A DNA stretch of 64,000 nt from Aquisalimonas sp. (GCA_007126095.1 SLBZ01000003.1:16345-80344); one strand, 5' to 3'. Counted from the first letter of the stretch, positions 18,347 to 27,347 are shown. Program-made: numbers and translations. Notes: generated by a model from the sequence alone, not told the origin.

Positions 18347-20380
18347 ATGAAGGTGGTTGAATCCTTCCCGGAAGGGGTGAAGGTGGTCGAGAACGTCTGG
18401 ATCCCCATGCGCGATGGCGTGCACCTCGCCGCTCGCCTGTGGATGCCGGAGGACGCCGAACAAACCCCGGTGCCGGCCATTCTCGAGTACATGCCCTACC
18501 GCAAGCGCGATTTCACCCGCCTGCGCGACGAACCGCTGCACCACTACTTCGCCGGCCATGGCTACGTCGGCGTGCGCCTGGATGTGCGCGGAACCGGCGA
18601 CTCGGAAGGTATTCTCCGCGACGAGTACCTGGAGCAGGAACAGGATGACGCCGTTGACGCCATCGCCTGGCTCACCTGCCAGCCTTGGTGTGACGGCAGC
18701 GTCGGCATGATCGGGCTGTCCTGGAGCGGCTTCAACTCGCTGCAGGTGGCCGCGCGGCGGCCTCCGGCGCTAAAGGCGATCATTACCATGTGCTCCACCG
18801 ATGACCGCTACGCCGACGACGCTCACTACAAGGGGGGCTGCCTGCTCAACGAGAATTTTGTCTGGGGCTCCGCCTTCTTCTCCCTGAACGCGTGCCCACC
18901 CGACCCGTTGATCAGTGGCGATCGCTGGCGGGATCAGTGGCTGGAGCGGCTGCAGAAGAACCGGCTTTTCCCGGCACTGTGGATGCAGCACCCCCATCGC
19001 GACGACTACTGGAAGCACGGCTCCGTGTGCGAGGACTACGGCGCCATACAGTGTGCCGTCTACGCCGTGGGCGGATGGGCGGACGGCTACGCGAATGCCA
19101 TCCCGCGGCTGATGAAGGGGCTGAGCGCACCGAAGAAAGCATTGATCGGACCCTGGCCGCACGCCTTCCCCCACGCCGCCGAGCCGGGGCCGCAGATCGG
19201 CTTCTTTCAGGAGGCGGTGCGCTGGTGGGACTACTGGCTCAAGGGGATTGATACGGGGATCATGGACGAGCCCATGGTGCGTGCCTGGATGGAGAGCTGG
19301 ATTCAGCCCGCGCCCTATCACGCCGAGCGGCCCGGGCGCTGGGTGGCGGAGGATACATGGCCGTCGCCGCGTATCAGCGCGCGTCGCTGGTTCCTGAACG
19401 TGCTGTCTCTGGGCGACGCTGCCGCCGACGCGGACGCGGTGCGGGTCCGCGCCCCGCAGACCACGGGGCTGCGCGGCGGGGACTTCTACGGTTACGGCGC
19501 CGACGGCGACGCCCCCCTGGACCAGCGGGCCGACGACGGCAAGTCGCTGGTGTTCGATTCCGATCCCCTGGCCGAGCCGGTGGAGATCCTCGGCGCGCCG
19601 GTGGTCACCCTCGACCTCGCCGCGGATAAGCCGGTGGCCTTCGTCATCGTACGCCTCAACGACGTGGCCCCGGACGGCGGTTCCAGCCGGGTGAGCTACG
19701 GTGTGCTCAATCTCACCCACCGCGACAGCCACGAGCACCCGGAGCCGCTGGTTCCCGGCGAGCGCTACCGCGTGCCCATCCGGTTGAACGACATCGGTTA
19801 CTCGTTTGCGCCCGGCCACACCATCCGCGTGGCCGTGTCCACCACCTACTGGCCCATGCTGTGGCCGGCGCCGGAGCCGGTGGAGCTGACCGTATTCACC
19901 GGTGCCAGCACCCTGGAGCTGCCAGTGCGCCCGCCGCGCGCCGAGGACGAGATGCTGCGCCCGTTCGACGCACCCGAACGCGGCCCGGTCTCCGACCATA
20001 CGCCGCTGGAGTGGGCCCAGGCACAGCGGATGGTGGAGCTGGACCTGGCCACGGACGAGACGGTCTACACCACCTTCGGCGACGGCGGCGATTTCGGTGG
20101 CGCCGCGCTGGCGCGCATCGAGGATATCGACCTCACCATCGGCTACACGATCCGCCGCACCTTCCGCATCGGCGAACACGATCCGCTGTCTGCTCGCGCC
20201 GAAGTGGAGCAGAAGACCATCCTGCGACGGGGCGCGTGGTCGGTGCGCATTGCGTGCCGGACCACGCTCACCGCAGACGCCTGCAGCTTCCGCGTGAAGG
20301 CGACCCAGGATGCGTTCGAATCGGGCGAGCGCATCTCCAGCCGCGAATGGGACGAGACAATACCGCGCCGTTTGCTCTGA
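18347..20380 (+). CDS. CocE/NonD family hydrolase (S15 X-Pro dipeptidyl-peptidase type)
   Basis: A 677-residue protein. The N-terminal alpha/beta-hydrolase domain has the nucleophile elbow GLSWSGF (Ser near 126), an aspartate in GGWADGY and a histidine in GPWPHA. The C-terminal half is the jelly-roll domain seen in cocaine esterase and X-prolyl dipeptidyl peptidases. The start is supported by AGGAGA (18335-18340). It has no signal peptide. With the M20 gene it forms a likely bicistronic hydrolase pair. Peptide, amide and ester substrates are all possible. Confidence 0.88.
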   Translation: MKVVESFPEGVKVVENVWIPMRDGVHLAARLWMPEDAEQTPVPAILEYMPYRKRDFTRLRDEPLHHYFAGHGYVGVRLDVRGTGDSEGILRDEYLEQEQDDAVDAIAWLTCQPWCDGSVGMIGLSWSGFNSLQVAARRPPALKAIITMCSTDDRYADDAHYKGGCLLNENFVWGSAFFSLNACPPDPLISGDRWRDQWLERLQKNRLFPALWMQHPHRDDYWKHGSVCEDYGAIQCAVYAVGGWADGYANAIPRLMKGLSAPKKALIGPWPHAFPHAAEPGPQIGFFQEAVRWWDYWLKGIDTGIMDEPMVRAWMESWIQPAPYHAERPGRWVAEDTWPSPRISARRWFLNVLSLGDAAADADAVRVRAPQTTGLRGGDFYGYGADGDAPLDQRADDGKSLVFDSDPLAEPVEILGAPVVTLDLAADKPVAFVIVRLNDVAPDGGSSRVSYGVLNLTHRDSHEHPEPLVPGERYRVPIRLNDIGYSFAPGHTIRVAVSTTYWPMLWPAPEPVELTVFTGASTLELPVRPPRAEDEMLRPFDAPERGPVSDHTPLEWAQAQRMVELDLATDETVYTTFGDGGDFGGAALARIEDIDLTIGYTIRRTFRIGEHDPLSARAEVEQKTILRRGAWSVRIACRTTLTADACSFRVKATQDAFESGERISSREWDETIPRRLL

Positions 20381-20421
20381 CCCCGGACATGCCGCGTCGT
20401 GCCGGGCCGGACCATCGCGCG

Positions 20422-21450
20422 CTACAGGCCGTAGCGGCGGCGTGCCGCCTCCAGGATCATGCGCAGTAGATCGCCGTAGCTGTGGCCGCCCCAGCCGGCC
20501 ATGATCGCCAGCTTGCCGTCGGGATTCCAGCTGGGGTTGAAGTTGGCGTCCAGCAGCCGGGGCACGCCGTCGGCGCCGGCGCGGAAGTCGATCCGCGCGT
20601 AGTCGCGGAGACCCAGGCGTTCGAATAGCCAGATGGCCTGCTCCACCATGGCCGCTTCCGTGCCGGCATCCAGCTCTGCGCGCCGGAACCGCAGTGCCTG
20701 CCAGTAGGGGGAGTCGGGGTCGCATTTGGAGCCGTAGGAGAGTATCGGCGGCAGGGACGGATCCAGCCGGCTGTAGTCGATCTCCAGGAGCGGCAGCACG
20801 GTCAGGCCCGTGCCCGGGTTACCCACCAGGCCCAGGGTGTATTCCGTGCCGGTCAGGAAGTCCTGGATCAGCGCCCGTGGCCTGGGGGTGGTGGCCTCGC
20901 CCGCCAGATGGTGCAGGCACGCCAGGGCCTCGGCCGCGTCATGCACCACGGACCGCGGTGACACGCCCAGGCTGCCGCAGCCGTCGTTGGGCTTGATCAT
21001 CGCCGGGTAGAGTGCCGGCAGCGCCAGCGGATCGGCATGCAGGTCCACCACCGTCTCGTTGGGCACCGGAATCCCGTGACTGGCGGCCAGCAGCCGCACC
21101 AGGGCCTTGTCGGCGCATACGGCCATGCTGCCCGACGGCGCGCCGGTGTACGGGATCTCCAGCAGTTCCAGAAGTGCCGGCACGTTGGGTTCGTGGTGCA
21201 GCAGGTTGCGGTAACCGGTATCGCAGAAGTTGAGGGCCAGATCCGGCGGGACCCGCCGCAGCGTGTCCAGTAGCGCCGAGTGGTTGTTGAGTGCCACGGC
21301 GCTGTAGCCGTCCAGCGCATTCACCGTGGTGACGGCGGTCTCCGCGGCGACACGGTCCTCCTGGCTGAAACGGCCGTCCACACCGTAGCTGTAGGGCAGC
21401 TCCGGATCGCCGCTGAGAACGCCGACGGTCAGTGCGCGCGCTGCAGTCAT
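20422..21450 (-). CDS. ATP-grasp ligase, D-alanine-D-alanine ligase-like
   Basis: A 342-residue ATP-grasp protein resembling D-Ala-D-Ala ligase in layout: an N-terminal domain ending near NFCDTGYRN, PNVPALLELLEIPYTGAP, the ATP-binding lysine in MIKPNDGCGSLGV and a C-terminal site LLDANFNPSWNP that supplies the metal-binding Asp/Asn. It is not a housekeeping Ddl: the Ddl N-terminal loop is absent, and its ATG overlaps the stop of the transglutaminase gene by four bases. It is the last gene of the five-gene minus-strand operon. It probably joins an amino acid or similar amine to a carboxylate; which one is unknown. Confidence 0.85.
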   Translation of the reverse strand: MTAARALTVGVLSGDPELPYSYGVDGRFSQEDRVAAETAVTTVNALDGYSAVALNNHSALLDTLRRVPPDLALNFCDTGYRNLLHHEPNVPALLELLEIPYTGAPSGSMAVCADKALVRLLAASHGIPVPNETVVDLHADPLALPALYPAMIKPNDGCGSLGVSPRSVVHDAAEALACLHHLAGEATTPRPRALIQDFLTGTEYTLGLVGNPGTGLTVLPLLEIDYSRLDPSLPPILSYGSKCDPDSPYWQALRFRRAELDAGTEAAMVEQAIWLFERLGLRDYARIDFRAGADGVPRLLDANFNPSWNPDGKLAIMAGWGGHSYGDLLRMILEAARRRYGL

Positions 21451-22343
21451 GGGCTGTCCTCGCTGTCGAGTCGTTGCACGTGCACCGCCACTTGGCTGCG
21501 CTGGCCCTGGCTGCCGCCGAAGATCACGCCCTTGAGTGGTGATACGTCGCCGTAGTCGCGCCCCCAGGCCGTGGTGATGTGCTGCTGCGCTGGCATGCGG
21601 TTGTTGGTGGGGTCGAAAGCGATCCAGCCCAGTGACGGATCATAGGCGGCGAACCACGCGTGGGAGGCGTCGGCGCCGATCAGGCGGGCCCCGCCGCCCT
21701 CCGGGGCGGTCTCCACGTAACCCGAGACGTAGCGGGCGGCGATGCCCAGGCCGCGGAGGCAGGCGATGGCCAGGTGGGCGAAGTCCTGACAGACGCCGCG
21801 CCGTTCCCGGAAGACCCGCTCCAGCGGCGTGCTGATGGTGGTGGCCGCGGGGTCGTAGGCGAAATCCCCGTGTATCCGGCCCATGAGGTCATGGACCGCC
21901 TCGGGCAGGCGCCGGCTGGGGACGAACGATGTCCTGGCGTAGTCCGCCAGGGCCGGTCTCGTTTCCACCAGTGGCGAGTCCAGCAGGAACTCTCGCGCCC
22001 CCAGTGCCGCCGCCGAGGTGCCTCCTCGCGTTTCCGCCATGGCCTGCTCCCATGGCAGCCCCTGCTTGCCGGCAACCGGATCGGCCGGCACCTCCAGGGA
22101 GACGTCCGTGGTTGCCGTGACCGCGAGCTGGTCGTGGGGCCGTTGGATGGTGAAGTGGGTGACGTGGTTGCCGTAGTAGTCCACGCGCTCGGAGCTGTAG
22201 TCGGGCCGCGGCGCGATGGTGAGATCGTGGGCGAGAATCTGCTGGGTCGGCGTGGGCCGGGGCGCGAGATGTGTTTCGTTGTAGCTGCGGCTGATGGCCT
22301 GGGGGTAGTGGTACTCGGTACGGTGCGTGATCCGGTATCTCAT
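21447..22343 (-). CDS. Transglutaminase-like cysteine protease
   Basis: A 298-residue protein with the bacterial transglutaminase N-terminal beta domain (RYRITHRTEYHY) and a papain-like core. The catalytic triad is complete: Cys185 in RRGVCQDFAH, His228 in ADASHAWF and Asp244 in FDPTNN. Such proteins may act as proteases or amide-exchanging enzymes. No signal peptide is seen. It overlaps the upstream fusion gene and the downstream ATP-grasp gene by 4 bp each, so the three should be made in similar amounts. Genes of this family commonly lie beside circularly permuted ATP-grasp and alpha-E genes, whose joint function is not established. Confidence 0.9.
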   Translation of the reverse strand: MRYRITHRTEYHYPQAISRSYNETHLAPRPTPTQQILAHDLTIAPRPDYSSERVDYYGNHVTHFTIQRPHDQLAVTATTDVSLEVPADPVAGKQGLPWEQAMAETRGGTSAAALGAREFLLDSPLVETRPALADYARTSFVPSRRLPEAVHDLMGRIHGDFAYDPAATTISTPLERVFRERRGVCQDFAHLAIACLRGLGIAARYVSGYVETAPEGGGARLIGADASHAWFAAYDPSLGWIAFDPTNNRMPAQQHITTAWGRDYGDVSPLKGVIFGGSQGQRSQVAVHVQRLDSEDSP

Positions 22344-24880
22344 GTCTGTTCACCCCCGCGGTCACCAACCGGGTCCAGCTGCCGCGGACCCTGTGGATCC
22401 GTGAAGTAAGCGGCGGCCAGGGCACGCGCCGCCTGACCGAGCCGGTCCGCCGTCCGCCGGAGCAGGGAGTCCAGGGCATCGCGCCGCCCACCGTCTCCCG
22501 GAAGAAGGGCCTCGGGGTCACTCAGGCGCAGGCTGGTGCGGGCGTCCAGCACCGGACGCTGATGGGCGCTCAGCCGGTCAGGTGCTCCGGCCGCCGGCAG
22601 CGAGGCGAGGCGGGACTCCAGGCGGGCGAGCTGAAAGCCCACCGCACGGGGATTGGTCTCGCTCGACAGCACCAGCTGCAGCACGGTCTCCGGCCGGGGT
22701 TGCCGGTGGTGTTCCCGGTGGTAGGCGTTGAGGCTCTCCAGGTGCTCGAGCACGGCATCCAGCAGGCGCGGCTCGTCGGGTGTGTCCAGTGGTGTCACCA
22801 TGACGGCGCGCAGGAACGCGCTGGTCAGCAGGCCGCGCTCGAGGCAGCGGCCCGTCTCCAGGAAGCTCCAGGAGCGGCTGTGCACCATGGTGTCCTCCTG
22901 CAGGCCCCGGAATGCCGCCAGCAGGGTGATGAGCTCGTCCAGGATCGCCGGGAGATCGTCCACCGGTAACGGCGACGGCAGCTCCGCGAGACGGCGACGG
23001 ATGGTGCCGATGACCCGCCAGGTGTCGGGCGCGAGCCGGTCGCGCACGGCGTGCGAGGCGGCCATCATGGCGTTGAAGTTGAACGCCACGGTGCCGGTCC
23101 GGCTGTCGTCCTGAAGCAGCGCCACCAGCGCGTCGTCAGCCGGGTCGCGCCGGAGCGTGTCACCGGCCTGTCCGCTGATCGCCGCCAGTCCGGCCAGGAG
23201 CTGCCGCAGCGGGGCTCCGGTTCCGGCGCCCACGTCGCTGGCCCGCAGCCGCAGGATGATCCGCAGCAGGCGCAGGCTCTGTTCCGCACGTTCGGCGTAG
23301 CGCGCCATCCAGAACAGGTTCTCCGTGGCGGCGGGCGGCAGGGCCGCTGAGCGGTCGGTGGGCCCGTCTTCCGTGACCTCCGGTGTCAGCAGCGCCGCTT
23401 CGCGCACCGGCTCGGAGGCGATGACCCAGGTGTCCTTGGACAGTCCACCGGCCTGGTTGGACACGCTGGCGTCGTTCGGGTGGCCGGTGACCCGGGTGAG
23501 CCCACCGGGCATGACGGCGTAGCCGTCGGGGCGGCCTACAAGAAAGGTGCGCAGCACCGCGAGCCGGGGCTCGAGGCCGGGCTCGCCGAGCGTGGGCACG
23601 GACGAGAAGCGGCCCTGCTCCTGGCCCACGTAGCGGTGGGGAGCCTGGCGGATGCGGGCGATGAGCGCATCGCGACCGGCGGCGTCCAGCGTGCCCGGGA
23701 ACACCGCCGGTTCTCCGGCACGCCGGTCGATGGGCTTGATCACCAGGGTCTCAAGTCGCGCCAGCACCTGTTCGCATGACTCCGGATCGCCACACCACCA
23801 CGTCGGCAGGCCGGGCAGCGCCAGCTCCTGTCCCAGCAGGTGCCGGGCAATGCCCGGCAGAAAGGCGTGCAGTGCGGGATTCTCCAGGATGCCGGCGCCG
23901 AGCGGGTTGGCGATGGCAACCCGACCCCGGCGGGCGACTTCGGTCAACCCGGGGACGCCCAGCAGGGAGTCGGGCCGGAGCTCCAGGGCGTCGCAGTAGT
24001 CGTCGTCGAGGCGGCGAAGGATGACGTCCACCGGCTCCAGGCGGCCCATGGAGCGCAGCCAGACGCGGCCGTCGCGCACGGTGAGGTCGCCCCCTTCCAC
24101 CAGGGTGTAGCCCAGGTAGCTGGCGAGGAACGCATGCTCGAAGTAGGTCTCGTTGAGCGGCCCGGGTGTGAGCACGACCACATGCGGGTCGTCCCGGTCG
24201 CGCCCGGGCGCCAGGCCGGACAGCGTGGCGCGCAGATTCTGGAAGAACAGCGCCAGCCGGTGCACGTGGGACTCCCGGAACAGGCTGGGCAGCGTCCGCG
24301 CCATGACGACCCGGTTCTCCAGCGCGTACCCGGCGCCGGAGGGCGACTGGGTGCGGTCGCCGATGACGCGCACCGTCCCGTCGGGGCCGCGGGCCAGATC
24401 GGCGGCGTACAGGGTCAGGGGGTGCGCCAGATCGGTGCGATAGGGATGGCAGGGGCGCAGAAAGCCGTCGTGCCCGTGAACCAGCTCCGCCGGCAGCAGG
24501 CCGCGGGTCAGCAGTTCCTGGTCGCCGTAGAGGTCCTGGAGGACGCGGTTGAGGAGCTCCGCACGCTGTTGCAAGCCGTGTTCCACCCTGCCCCATTCCG
24601 CGCTGTCGATGAGGACCGGTACCGGGTCCAGATCCCACGTGCGCTGCAGGCCGTGCGGGTCACCGTAGACGTTGTAGGTGACCCCCCGCTCGCGGAGGAT
24701 GCGGCGCACCTGCTCCCGCCGTTGCCGGAGCGCGTCCGGGCCGAGTGCATCCAGGGCATCCGCCAGGTAGCGCCAGCTGCCGGTCACGCCGCCACCCGCG
24801 TCGACCATCTCATCGTGGTGCCCCTGCAGGGGGCGGTAACCGGACAGAAGCGTGGAGGATGGTGTTGCAGACATGGGCAT
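22340..24880 (-). CDS. Fusion of circularly permuted ATP-grasp and alpha-E domains
   Basis: An 846-residue two-domain protein. Residues 1 to about 500 are a type 2 circularly permuted ATP-grasp (VTYNVYGDPHGLQRTW, VVLTPGPLNETYFEHAFLA, SKDTWVI). Residues about 520-846 are an alpha-E helical domain starting at NLFWMARYAERAEQSLRL. It is paralogous to the separate ATP-grasp and alpha-E proteins encoded just upstream. Two sites differ from that paralogue: GDRTQSPSGAGYALENR replaces EDNLRVPSGVSYMMENR, and the lysine-containing loop reads VIKPIDRRAGEPAV rather than VVKPANESGGYGM. It could therefore have another substrate or reduced catalysis. An alternative start lies two codons downstream. Confidence 0.88.
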   Translation of the reverse strand: MPMSATPSSTLLSGYRPLQGHHDEMVDAGGGVTGSWRYLADALDALGPDALRQRREQVRRILRERGVTYNVYGDPHGLQRTWDLDPVPVLIDSAEWGRVEHGLQQRAELLNRVLQDLYGDQELLTRGLLPAELVHGHDGFLRPCHPYRTDLAHPLTLYAADLARGPDGTVRVIGDRTQSPSGAGYALENRVVMARTLPSLFRESHVHRLALFFQNLRATLSGLAPGRDRDDPHVVVLTPGPLNETYFEHAFLASYLGYTLVEGGDLTVRDGRVWLRSMGRLEPVDVILRRLDDDYCDALELRPDSLLGVPGLTEVARRGRVAIANPLGAGILENPALHAFLPGIARHLLGQELALPGLPTWWCGDPESCEQVLARLETLVIKPIDRRAGEPAVFPGTLDAAGRDALIARIRQAPHRYVGQEQGRFSSVPTLGEPGLEPRLAVLRTFLVGRPDGYAVMPGGLTRVTGHPNDASVSNQAGGLSKDTWVIASEPVREAALLTPEVTEDGPTDRSAALPPAATENLFWMARYAERAEQSLRLLRIILRLRASDVGAGTGAPLRQLLAGLAAISGQAGDTLRRDPADDALVALLQDDSRTGTVAFNFNAMMAASHAVRDRLAPDTWRVIGTIRRRLAELPSPLPVDDLPAILDELITLLAAFRGLQEDTMVHSRSWSFLETGRCLERGLLTSAFLRAVMVTPLDTPDEPRLLDAVLEHLESLNAYHREHHRQPRPETVLQLVLSSETNPRAVGFQLARLESRLASLPAAGAPDRLSAHQRPVLDARTSLRLSDPEALLPGDGGRRDALDSLLRRTADRLGQAARALAAAYFTDPQGPRQLDPVGDRGGEQT

Positions 24881-24941
24881 GGTGGCCGTGCGGCGGTGAT
24901 GCCGTCAGCATAACCCGGTTGGGGCGGGCCTGTGCTACCCG

Positions 24942-25892
24942 TCAGCCGTCCACGGGCACCGCGTCCGGGTCCAGATGGAACCAGGTGCTGGTGAGCTGTT
25001 CGTGGATCTCGCCGATGCCCGCCTGGAGCACGTCGATGTAGGCGTGCAGGTCATCCATGCTCATGTCCCGTGGTTCGGCCTCGTTGATGCGCCGCTGCAG
25101 CCGGCCGACGCGGCGCAGGGTGGCCTCGTTGCGGGGCAGGGCCTGGATGCACGCCTCGGCGACCGTGATGTTGTGGTCCACGGAGCGGGGAAAGGGGGTG
25201 TCCTGCAGGAGAAAGCGCACCACGTCGTGGCTGACCACCCGCGGGTGCACGTGCTGACGGTACATCTGGTAGGCGGACAGGGACTTCAGCACGTGGACCC
25301 AGAGCACGTTGGCGTACTCCTCCGGGATATCCTCCCGGGGCATGAGCACGGCCACGGCACTGTCGACGATGCGGGTAGTCATGTCCGCCCGCTCCAGGCT
25401 CTGGCCGAGTCGCACGAAATCGTACGCCGAGTCGTGGCTCATGGTGCCCGCCAGGGCCCCACTGATCTGCTGGCAGCGGAAGATCACCGTGTGCAGGAAT
25501 TCGAATCGGTGACGCCTGGCCAGGGAGCGCTGGACGTGATCGCGCACGTACAGATAGAGGCGGTTCATGTCCTCCCACGCTTCCGTGGGCAGGAGCTCGC
25601 GGGTGGTGCGCACGTTCTCGCGGGCGGCGCGCACGGAGGTTAGCACCGAGCCGGGATTGAACGTGTCGGCGAGCAGGAACTTCACCACGTTGCGCTCGTC
25701 GTAGTTCTTGTAATGACCGGCGAAGGCGTCGCGCGCACCGGTGATGTCCGCCAGTTCCTCCCAGCCGCCGCGCATGCTCACCGGCAGGTCCATGACCTCG
25801 TTGCTGTGGGCGCCCACCAGCCGCGCCATGCTCTCGGCGCGCTCCAGGTAGCGCCCCATCCAGTAAACCCGTTCCGCGACTCTCGACAGCAT
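24942..25892 (-). CDS. Alpha-E domain protein
   Basis: A 316-residue all-helical protein of the alpha-E family (formerly DUF403). It opens with MLSRVAERVYWMGRYLERAESMARL, in which the conserved arginine and glutamate pattern is clear. A second similar segment (FVRLGQSLERADMTTRIVD) sits near residues 160-180. No enzymatic activity is known for this family; it almost always accompanies circularly permuted ATP-grasp proteins and is thought to assist them. It begins three bases after the stop of the ATP-grasp gene and is followed 61 bp later by the fusion gene. Confidence 0.88.
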   Translation of the reverse strand: MLSRVAERVYWMGRYLERAESMARLVGAHSNEVMDLPVSMRGGWEELADITGARDAFAGHYKNYDERNVVKFLLADTFNPGSVLTSVRAARENVRTTRELLPTEAWEDMNRLYLYVRDHVQRSLARRHRFEFLHTVIFRCQQISGALAGTMSHDSAYDFVRLGQSLERADMTTRIVDSAVAVLMPREDIPEEYANVLWVHVLKSLSAYQMYRQHVHPRVVSHDVVRFLLQDTPFPRSVDHNITVAEACIQALPRNEATLRRVGRLQRRINEAEPRDMSMDDLHAYIDVLQAGIGEIHEQLTSTWFHLDPDAVPVDG

Positions 25893-25895
25893 GGC

Positions 25896-27347
25896 TCAGG
25901 CGTCTCCGTTATCCACGATCCAGGTGTCCTTGCTGCCGCCACCCTGGGAGGAGTTCACCACGGTGGAACCCTTGCGCAGCGCCACGCGGGTCAGGCCGCC
26001 GGGGGTGACGTACATGTCGTCGCCCTGGAGGATGAATGGCCGCAGATCCACGTGCCGCGGCTCGACGCTGCCGTCCACCACCGTGGGCACCGTGGACAGG
26101 CGGATCAGCGGCTGTGCGATGTAGTTGCGCGGCTCGTTGCGGATCAGCCGTGCGAAGTGCTTGCGGTCCTTCTTGGTGGCCGTGGGCCCGATCAGCATGC
26201 CGTAGCCGCCGGACTCGTTGGCCGGTTTCACCACCAGCTCGTCCAGGTGGTCGAGCACGTACTGCCGCTCGTCGTCCAGGTAGCAGCGATAGGTGGGCAC
26301 GTTCGGCAGGATCGGCTCCTCGTTGAGATAGTAGCGGATGAAATCCGGCACGAAGGCATAGACCACCTTGTCATCGGCAACACCGGCCCCCGGCGCGTTG
26401 GCCAGGCCCACGTTGCCCTTGCGCCAGGCGCGCATGAGCCCGGGGACGCCCAGCACGGAATCCTTGCGGAACGCTTCAGGGTCCAGGAACAGGTCATCGA
26501 TGCGGCGGTAGATCACATCCACCCGCCGCGGTCCGTCGATGGTCCGCATGTAGACGCAGTCGTCGCTGCCCACCACCAGATCCGAACCTTCCACCACCTC
26601 GGCGCCCATGTGCTGGGCCAGGAACGAATGCTCGAAATAGGCGGAGTTGTAGATGCCCGGGGTCAGCACCACCACCTCGGGGTAGTCCATGGGCCGGGGC
26701 GACAGGGCCGCGAGCATGTCGAACAGTTTGGTAGGGTAATCGCCCACGGGCTGGATGCTGGTGTTCTCGAACAGTTCGCCGAACACCCGCTTGGTGAGCA
26801 CCCGGTTCTCCATCATGTAGGACACGCCGGAGGGCACCCGCAGGTTGTCCTCCAGCACCATGAAACGGCCCTCATGGTCGCGGATCAGGTCCGAGCCGCA
26901 GATGTGGGCCCACACGTCCTGGGGCGGCCGCACGCCCACGCACTCCTTGCGGAAGTTCGCGGAATTGTCCAGCAGGGTGCGCGGGAACACGCCGTCGTGG
27001 ATCACCGCCTGTTCGCCGTAGATATCGGCGATGAACAGGTTCAGCGCTTTCACCCGTTGCCGGAGCCCGGCGTCCACACTGCGCCATGTGGCGGCGTCGA
27101 TGATCCGCGGGATGATGTCGTAGGGCCATGCGCGGTCGATGTTCTCGCCTTCGGAATAGACGGTGAACGTGATGCCCATCTCCAGGATGGCCAGTTCCGC
27201 GGCGTGCTGGCGCTCGTGGATCTCGTCGGTGCTGAGGGAGTCGAGGTAGGTGAGGAGTTCCCGCGCGGGAGGCCGGACCTGGCCGCCGGAATCGATGAGT
27301 TCGTCGTGAAACCCGGGATTCTCGTACGCCTGCCAGTTGATGGCCAT
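25896..27347 (-). CDS. Circularly permuted ATP-grasp ligase
   Basis: A 483-residue protein, first gene of the minus-strand operon. Family motifs are intact: TFTVYSEGENIDRAWPYD, MVLEDNLRVPSG (Glu and Asn metal ligands), VVLTPGIYNSAYFEHSFLA, VVKPANESGGYGM (ATP-binding lysine and glycine loop) and the C-terminal SKDTWIV. Relatives are predicted to be peptide-bond or amide-forming ligases that work with alpha-E and transglutaminase-like proteins. The substrate is unknown. The gap upstream (27348-27494, 147 bp) must hold the operon promoter; no strong consensus is obvious there. Confidence 0.9.
   Translation of the reverse strand: MAINWQAYENPGFHDELIDSGGQVRPPARELLTYLDSLSTDEIHERQHAAELAILEMGITFTVYSEGENIDRAWPYDIIPRIIDAATWRSVDAGLRQRVKALNLFIADIYGEQAVIHDGVFPRTLLDNSANFRKECVGVRPPQDVWAHICGSDLIRDHEGRFMVLEDNLRVPSGVSYMMENRVLTKRVFGELFENTSIQPVGDYPTKLFDMLAALSPRPMDYPEVVVLTPGIYNSAYFEHSFLAQHMGAEVVEGSDLVVGSDDCVYMRTIDGPRRVDVIYRRIDDLFLDPEAFRKDSVLGVPGLMRAWRKGNVGLANAPGAGVADDKVVYAFVPDFIRYYLNEEPILPNVPTYRCYLDDERQYVLDHLDELVVKPANESGGYGMLIGPTATKKDRKHFARLIRNEPRNYIAQPLIRLSTVPTVVDGSVEPRHVDLRPFILQGDDMYVTPGGLTRVALRKGSTVVNSSQGGGSKDTWIVDNGDA

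Noticed and set aside
15065-21450. N-acetylglutaminylglutamine amide (osmolyte) biosynthesis cluster
   Set aside because: The expected asparagine-synthase-like gene is absent, and the ligase and acetyltransferase here are separate, ordinary-length proteins.
20422-21450. Housekeeping D-alanine-D-alanine ligase
   Set aside because: Context is a transglutaminase/ATP-grasp operon, not a murein cluster, and the N-terminal Ddl signature is missing; only the general ATP-grasp call was kept.
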